Shown piece by piece: positions 58,046-64,000 of a DNA stretch of 64,000 nt. Positions within the stretch are counted from its first letter, which is position 1; every line of letters starts with the position of its first letter. The stretch lies in the NCBI RefSeq assembly GCF_002878395.1, contig NC_061120.1, forward strand, positions 120,279,016-120,343,015. The letters run 5' to 3'. The notes beneath the pieces were generated by a model. The model had not been told where the DNA came from, made no database searches, and was given only the letters and a program-made list of their open reading frames with translations. The translations under genes were made by a program, and so were the position numbers. This DNA is from Capsicum annuum. Its lineage: Eukaryota; Streptophyta; Magnoliopsida; Solanales; Solanaceae.

Positions 58046-59373
58046 ACTATAACATGAGATTCAGCTAGGTTTCACCAAAATATAGTTGTTTCTCTCAAAT
58101 TCCCTCAAGAACAAGTCTAGTGTTTTCAATTAAAGGTTCTAATCCAGGAGATTCTACCATTAATATTGAAAAAGAATTCCATCCAAGGTAAGTAAAGTGT
58201 TTATTCATGGGTTCCTTTCACCCATGAAGCTCAAGAAACCCTTTAAGATATATAAATATCGAAGTGAATGTTATGAATTGAATCATATCCATGTTTATGT
58301 TGTTGTATGATTACCAAGTTTAAATCTTTAATACATATAATGAAATTATGTTAGCATGTGATTGCAATTCTTGTATTTGTAGTGAAAAATGTTGCCATGA
58401 TGTATTATTTCAATGTTAATTCCTAAACCTCAATTTATGCATGCAAGGTGTTTGCTAAAATGCCTAAGAGAATAAGAATTATGCTTTATGACAGTTATAA
58501 GCAAATTGATGAATCCATGCTTTACCCTTTTGTTCACAATGACCTCCATGTTATTGTTATGCATTGTAATGGTTTGGGAGATTGCTCATGAGATTAGACT
58601 TATGAAATTATGAAATATTTATATGTATTCCTATTCATGTGTAAGCTTATGACTTACAAATACTTCAAGAAAATCCCTAACGTTTGTACTATGAATTGTT
58701 GACATTGGTCATATGTTCAAGAAGTGTCATGTCTTATCAGTATCATGCTATCGAGTCCTGGGGGTACTTGTACCCGATAATTTAGCTGTGTGCCTAAATC
58801 CAGTGTCAGTTTAAAGATGACCTCAGTCATACCATGATCAGTAATATTCTTAGTTAGTTTCAGAACTCTGTAGAATTCAGTCAGATACATGACTCAGGAA
58901 AACTCTATAATCTCATGCACTAAGTTAGTTAGCGGAATTCAGTAACATTCCGTCAGACCACATAACTCAGTGAACTCAGTTTAGTTTAACTCAGCATAAT
59001 TAGTTCAGTGTCTATTTAGTTAGCAATAGGATTCAACACCAGCGAACCCAACGATGAGGGCACACACTGATAGTAGAAGGTATGACCCTTAGAAGCAATC
59101 CTTGCATTCCAGAACTATGTAGCCAACATAGGTTGAGACATCAGCACTGAAAGTTGAGTGTTGATGAGGTGGATTAATATTGCAAGTTGAGGGTCCCAAC
59201 GTTCTCTTTTGGGGACACCACCATATGAGGGTCACTCACAGCTTGTCCTTACTTGTGGTGTAGTATTGACACCCTTCCAATTAGGGTTACAGATTGGACC
59301 CAAACTCTATACAAAAAATGGTTATGTCGGTTAGATAACTACTTCCCATAGTCTCAGTCTTAGTCTCAGTAAA

Positions 59374-59489
59374 AGAACTCAGATAGTTCTTCAGATTCAG
59401 GACTATCAGATACATTCACCCAATTCGGTACAGAACTCAGATAGTTCCATTACAATCAGGACTGTCATACACAGTTACTCAGTTAATAG
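59374..59489. repeat. 58-bp imperfect direct repeat in LTR
   Basis: Copies begin AGAACTCAGATAGTTC at 59,374 and 59,432 and share TTC--ATTCAGGACTATCA/ACAATCAGGACTGTCA. The surroundings (58,820-59,540) contain many CTCAG and TCAGT words, suggesting repeated local duplication. Confidence 0.7.
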
Positions 59490-60151
59490 TATATCAGTTA
59501 TATGAAACTCATGTTATCAGTATTAAGACTCAGTAGTCAGTATTTTCACGATCTTATTTCCAGTTACGTATTCATACATGTATTCTCACATTTATGTTAT
59601 TCAATCAGTTAGTATTGTTCATAAATATGAACCCCATGCATTAAGCCTTTCTCGCTTTGCATACCCGTTCATTCAGATGTACTAATCTATACTTTTCTCC
59701 AACAGTATGGTGTTTTATACCATAGGTTCGGACGCTCAAGTTTTCAACTGCACTTAGCTTCAGATTCAGCCAGCAGTAGTAGTTTTATAGTGAGTGTTCA
59801 TCATTCTAGGATTGCATGATTAGTTCATTACTTTTATTATTTCTATTTTAGTAGAAGGATTTAGTTGGGTACATGTCCCATCAACTCCATAGTTTTCAGA
59901 TAGTTTAGAGGCTTTCAGACTAGCATGTTCAGACAGTTTATTTTAGTTTTGATATTTATATACCGTACTTCTAGATGTTATGTTTTTATCAAATATTTAA
60001 ACCTTATGGCTTTTCAGCCCTTATATTCTACATTTATACAGTATATTATGCAGTGCTCAGTTATAGATATCAGTTATGGGTTAGTTTGTGGTCCTTCGAG
60101 ATTGCTAGCACTGTGTAGCATTCTAGGTATCAAATTTGGGGCATTACAAAC

Positions 60152-60168
60152 TAGGTATCAAAGCCATG
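60152..60168 (+). other. Primer binding site, initiator Met-tRNA type
   Basis: TAGGTATCAAAGCCATGG, close to TTGGTATCAGAGCCATGG, three bases after the LTR end. The leader box follows at 60,209-60,240 (TAAAGTCTTGT, ATGGGTGTG, GTGCGCCA). Confidence 0.82.
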
Positions 60169-60372
60169 GTTCAACAGTGTCCTAGGAAGTCTGAAAAGCC
60201 ACATCTAGTAAAGTCTTGTGCATGGGTGTGTTGTGCGCCACATTTATGTACAAGAGGCTATAAGATGTTTTGGGAACAGTTTCCTTTCTTTCAGTATTGA
60301 TGTCATGCCGGTGAGCATCAGCTCAAATTTAACTCTTAGTCTAATTCATTTCTCTCTTTTCTCTTACAGAAC

Positions 60373-61377
60373 ATGTCTCCTAGAAGAAGAAATAGAAATC
60401 AGTCAGCCCATCCAAGAGATCCCTTGGACAAATATATTTCTTATGCAGAGTTCAGAGCTGTATTCACTACTATTGCTAATTCAGTTGCTTCCCAGAATGA
60501 ATGACTAGCTATCGTTTCAGCGAACCTAGTGACCAATTCAGCTGCAGCAAGGATTTGAGACTTCACTTGAATGAATACTTTATCCTTCTTCGGGTCTAAG
60601 GCAGATGAGGACCCTCAGGAATTCCTTGATCAGGTTCAAAAGATTACAGATATCATTGGAGTTAGTAAGAGTGCTGAGCGAGCTGCATATAAGTTGCAGG
60701 ATATGGCTCACACATGATTCAAACACTGGAAGACAGAGAGGGCTATAAATGCAGCGCATATTTAGTGGGAGGAGTTTTACACTGCATTTCTAGGTAGATT
60801 CTTTCCCATGGAGATGGGAGAAGCTAAGGTGTTACAATTTATCAACCTTAGGTAGGGCAACATAATAGTGAATGATTATTCTCTTAAGTTTACTCAATTA
60901 TCTAGATACGCTCCCTATGTAGTGGTAGACAGTAGGGCTAAGATGAGTAAGTTTATTTCTAGAGCGAATGATAGTGTGGTCAATAAGTGCAATTCCATGA
61001 TGTTGATTAGTGAGATAGACATAGCTAGGATTATGATCCATTCTCAATAGATATAAGAGCAGAAGATTAAGATGAGAGAGAAGCAGAATAAGAAAGCAAG
61101 GACATGTAGTTTCAACTTTGCTCAGCCTAAGTTAGAGGGTGGGAATCATTCTAAGTTTCGCCCAAAGTCATCCATTCCAGCTCTTTCCTTACCCAGTGCT
61201 AAAGTGCTTAAATTTAGAGATGGAAATAGGGATAGGTCATCAGGCTCTAAACCTTAGGGAAGTGTAAGTAGTGCCCACACTCATCCTCTTTGTTAGACTT
61301 GTGGCAAGAATTATCAGGGTATTTGCAAAGATAGCAGTGACATCTATTTTGTATGTGGAAATCCAGGGTCTGCTTAA
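60373..61377 (+). pseudogene. gag: Chromovirus gag, one frame with nonsense codons only
   Basis: From ATG 60,373 the same frame can be read to the TAA at 61,375. It starts MSPRRRNRNQSAHPRD, then EFLDQVQKITDIIGVS, AAYKLQDMAHT, WEEFYTAFLGRFFP, MGEAKVLQFINL, YSLKFTQLSRYAPYVV and a zinc-knuckle-like TCGKNYQGIC with the histidine changed to tyrosine. Interrupting stops lie at 60,502, 60,556, 60,568, 60,715, 60,763, 60,853, 61,048, 61,054, 61,255 and 61,294. No frameshift is needed. It would form the particle shell and bind RNA. Confidence 0.88.
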
Positions 61378-61529
61378 CCATTTCTCAACTCAGTTTGGTC
61401 ACCCAAAATAGTAGGGTGCCACTTTCAGTGCCACCAGTGGGCAACGCCCAAACAGAACTTATGCTCTTTAATCCTAAAAAGATCAGGAAAATTCTCTTAA
61501 TGTGGTCACTGATATGTTACAGATCTTTC

Positions 61530-61860
61530 ACTTGCATGTTTAAGCTTTGCTAGATGTAGGAGCTTCTCTGTCTTTTGTTACTCCTTATATAACAGTTGAT
61601 TTTGGAGTCAGTCTTAAAATTCTAGAAGAGCCTTTTTCAGTCTCTACCCCAGTGGGAAAAACTATCATAGCCTGATGGGTATATAGGAACTGTCTGATTA
61701 TGGTAGCTCAATAAGTTATATCAACAGACTTAGTTGAATTAGAGATGAATGATTTTGATGTCATTCTCGGTATGGATTGGCTTCATTCCTGCTATGCCAC
61801 AGTCGACTGCAGAAACAGAGTTGTCTAGTTTCAGTTTTTGAATGAACCTATCTTAGAGTG
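61530..61860 (+). pseudogene. pol: Chromovirus aspartic protease
   Basis: Reads ALLDVGASLSFVTPY (61,548-61,592; active-site Asp present, in the D-x-G-A form usual for this clade), FSVSTPVGKTIIA, LVELEMNDFDVILGMDWLHS (61,733-61,792) and CYATVDC. A few stops. The connector to RT follows without a large gap. Confidence 0.85.
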
Positions 61861-61984
61861 GAGGGGTAGTACTTCATTCTTCAAAGGTCAGCTTGTTTCC
61901 TACCTTCAGGTAGGGAAAATGATATCTTAAGGGATTTCTCTATCAACTTGTTCGAGTTAAGGAAACTAGTTCCAAAACTCCCAG

Positions 61985-62880
61985 TCTTGAATTAGTCATA
62001 GTAGTGAGTGAATATTCAGATGTCTTTCTTGAAGATCTTCCAGGAATACCTCCCGAAAGGAAAATAGACTTCGAGATTGATCTTCTTTCAAATAATCAGC
62101 CTATATGTATTCCGCCATACAGAATAAAACCAGTAGAAATTAGAGAATTAAAAGAATAGCTAAAGGAGCTCATAGACCCAGTGTGTCTTATGGGGCGCAC
62201 CAGTCTTATTTATCCGAAATAAAGATATTTCTCTCAGAATATGCATTGATTACCTTCAGCTCAATCAAGTAATGGTCAATAAAAGTATCTACTTCCTAAA
62301 ATTTATGACTTATTTGACCGACTTCAGGGTGCCAATTACTTCTCTAAGATAGACCTGAGATTAGGTTATCATCAGCTCAGAGTCAGAGAATGCGACATTC
62401 AAAAAATAGCTTTTCTAACTCGGTATGGTCACTTTGAATTCTTAGTCTTGTCCTTTGGTCTTACCAATTCCCCAGCGACCTTCATGGAATTGATGAACCA
62501 AGTGTCCAAGCATTACTTGGACATATTTATCATAGTCTTCAGAGATGACATCCTTGTTTACTCCCGCAGTGAGCGTGACATGCAGAACATCTCAGAATAG
62601 TGTTGCAGATTCTAAGAAATTATTAGTTTTTCACCAAATTCAGTATGTGCATATTTTGGCTAAGGTCAGTAGCCTTCCTTAGTCATGTCATTTGCGGTGA
62701 TGGCATTAGAGTTGATCCTCAAATGATCAAAATAGTAAAAAACTGGCCTCTCCCTGTCTCTCCATCAGATATAATGAGTTTCTTGGGTTCAGCTGGCTAT
62801 TACAAATGGTTTTTTGAGAGATTTTATTATATTACATCCTATATTTCCATACTGAATCAGAAAAAAGTCAAGTTTCAGTG
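61985..62880 (+). pseudogene. pol: Chromovirus reverse transcriptase
   Basis: Motifs in order: EYSDVFLEDLPGIPPERKIDF (62,012-62,074), PPYRIKPVEIRELKE, a broken RKKD-SLRMCIDY-QLN part, [19 protein letters not shown] (62,305-62,361), [38 protein letters not shown] and [13 protein letters not shown] (62,525-62,563). The catalytic Asp pair is kept, but the preceding residue is Arg instead of Ile. 62,645-62,881 carries the FLSHVICGDGIRVDPQ and FLGSAGYYKWFFE motifs. Stops and at least two frameshifts. Confidence 0.86.
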
Positions 62881-63365
62881 ATCAGATCCTTACAAAAAGA
62901 GTTTTCAGGAGTTGAATACTTGACTCACCTCAACTCCAGTTTTGGCTCTTCTTGATAGTTTAGATGGGCTTATTGTATACTGTGATGCATCCAGAGTGGG
63001 TTTGGGTTATTTCCTCATGCAACAATGTAAGTTCATACTCTACCGCTCCAGACAACTTAAACCCCATGAGAAGAATTATTTGACTCATGATCTTAAGTTA
63101 GCATTGTAGTTTTTGCCTTGAAGATTTGGAGACATGACATATATGGGGTGTATGCAGATGTGTTCATAGATCGCAAAATCATTAAGTATGTATTCTCTCA
63201 GAAAAATCTTAACCTCCATCAAAGAAGGTGGCTAGAGTTTTTAAAAGACTACGACATGAGTGTCCTTTACCATCCGGGCAAGGCCAATGTAAGGGCCGAC
63301 GCTCTCAGTAGACTGTCTATGGGTAGTGTTGCTTATGTTGGGGCTAGTAAAAAGAAGTTATCTTA
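62881..63365 (+). pseudogene. pol: Chromovirus RNase H region
   Basis: Reads [30 protein letters not shown] (62,969-63,025, first catalytic Asp in the DAS motif), [21 protein letters not shown], then from 63,118 ALKIWRHDIYGVYADVFID, NLHQRRWLEFLKDYDMSVLYHPGKANVRADALSRLS. One frame change near 63,110. This is the best preserved pol part in the window. Confidence 0.87.
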
Positions 63366-64000
63366 GGAGATCCATTATTTTGCCTAACTAGGATTTTCCT
63401 TAGTCGATTTAGTGGAAGGTAGTATATGGGTTCCGAACAGCTCAGAATCATCTCTAGTTTCTGAGGTAAAAGAAAAATAGGATAGAGATTCCAGTATAGT
63501 CAAGTTGAAAGAGTTAGTTAGAGATCAGAAGGTTGAGGTTTTCTCACAAGGGGGAGATGGAGTTTTTCATTATCAAGGTCTTCTATGTGTGCTAGGTGAA
63601 GATGACTTGAGGTAGTTTATTCTTGTAGAAATGCATAGTGCGCGATACTCTATTCATCCAGGGGCCACTAAGATATACTATGACTTACAAGAGATCTATT
63701 GGTAGAGTGGTATGAAGAGATATACTGCAGAGTTTTTGGGTAAGTGCTCTATATGTCAGCAGGTTAAGATAGAGCATCAGAATTCTAGTGGGTTAATTCA
63801 AGAGTTTAATATTCCCACTTGGAAGTGGGAAAAAGTGATTATGGACTTTGTGATGGGTTTGCCCCGTACTCGCCATCAGCATGATTTAGTTTGGATCATT
63901 GTAGATAGGATGACCAAATCAACTAATTTTCTTCCATTTAATACCTTTTATTCTACCGAGGATTACGCCAAACTCTATATCAAGGAGTTGGTCAGATTAC
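63366..64000 (+). pseudogene. pol: Chromovirus integrase N-terminal part, runs off window
   Basis: Single frame with few stops: QEIYW-SGMKRYTAEFLGKCSICQQVKIEH (zinc-finger end, 63,689-63,780), IPTWKWEKVIMDFVMGLPRTR (first catalytic Asp, about 63,842), LVWIIVDRMTKSTNFLPFNTFYSTEDYAKLY. The second Asp and the Glu lie beyond 64,000. Cut by the window edge. Confidence 0.86.

Larger units (their letters stand above)
57551..60148 (+). repeat. 5' LTR of right-hand chromovirus
   Basis: Starts TGTAATACCCCATAG inside the integrase relic and ends GGGGCATTACA just before the PBS; length 2,598 bp. Contains a TATA box (58,038), a CG-containing word cluster (57,815-57,975), and a 58-bp repeat (59,374-59,489) in a region full of CTCAG words. 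The likely target duplication GCCGT (57,546-57,550) cannot be verified because the right end of the element is outside the window. Confidence 0.82.

Noticed and set aside
60149..60372. tRNA gene suggested by TGGTATCAAAGCC
   Set aside because: The string is the retrotransposon PBS, complementary to a tRNA end; no cloverleaf can be drawn around it.
1..64000. Endogenous pararetrovirus (caulimovirid) sequence
   Set aside because: All RT-bearing pieces carry LTRs, tRNA-type PBSs, integrase or LINE features; no movement-protein or coat-protein-like region was seen.

Overview
The window looks like nuclear DNA of a flowering plant, most likely a Solanaceae species (pepper, tomato, potato or tobacco type). 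It is AT-rich, has no compact gene, and consists almost entirely of old, nested, broken retrotransposons. The Solanaceae guess rests on remembered resemblance of the Tekay/Del-type chromoviruses, the RTE LINE C-terminus and the (TTG)n SINE/LINE tail, so species is not resolved. I found no credible host gene, rRNA, CRISPR array or bacterial-type operon. Every protein-like stretch carries stops, frameshifts or missing domains.

Layout. (1) 1-14,474, minus strand: a Ty3/gypsy chromovirus in tandem form, read right to left as LTR (14,474-12,352), gag, PR, RT, RNase H, IN and chromodomain (12,330-7,464), PPT, a second LTR (7,263-1,241), PBS, then a second gag (1,200-1) leaving the window. The second LTR is split by a 5'-truncated L1 LINE (3,142-6,995) with a 21-bp target-site duplication. 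(2) 14,475-17,674: fragments of a copia RNase H, an RTE LINE, an Athila-type RT, a Tat/Athila-like LTR and a SINE-like tail. (3) 17,675-45,828: a large old minus-strand chromovirus. Its 3' LTR (17,675-30,513) is interrupted by an RTE LINE (18,009-18,893) and by a complete LTR element without coding capacity (19,537-28,406, LARD-like, 5-bp TSD). Its RNase H-IN-chromodomain lies at 30,580-32,340, but a gag-PR segment at 32,393-34,504 runs the opposite way. Its other LTR (34,505-45,828) is split by an Athila-like element (35,960-45,147, 5-bp TSD) that has gag, protease and a plant-transposon-type extra ORF but no RT or integrase. (4) 45,828-49,130: a CRM/Reina-type RNase H-IN scrap and the 3' end plus LTR of a Tat/Ogre-like element. 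(5) 49,131-51,041: nothing recognised. (6) 51,042-57,550: a plus-strand chromovirus with a 5' LTR (carrying a SINE-like insert), gag, PR, RT, RNase H and part of IN. (7) 57,551-64,000: a younger plus-strand chromovirus inserted in that IN, with 5' LTR, PBS, leader, gag and pol running off the right edge.

No genes cooperate here as a working system. The useful content is structural. Three insertions have recognisable target duplications and matching empty sites in the partner LTR, so the order of events can be read. Two elements are non-autonomous designs (the LARD-like element and the gag-PR-extra-ORF element). The youngest gag has lost function mainly by nonsense substitutions with no frameshift, as expected from cytosine methylation and deamination. 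Most protein calls are from reading translations by eye against remembered family motifs; no database search was possible.
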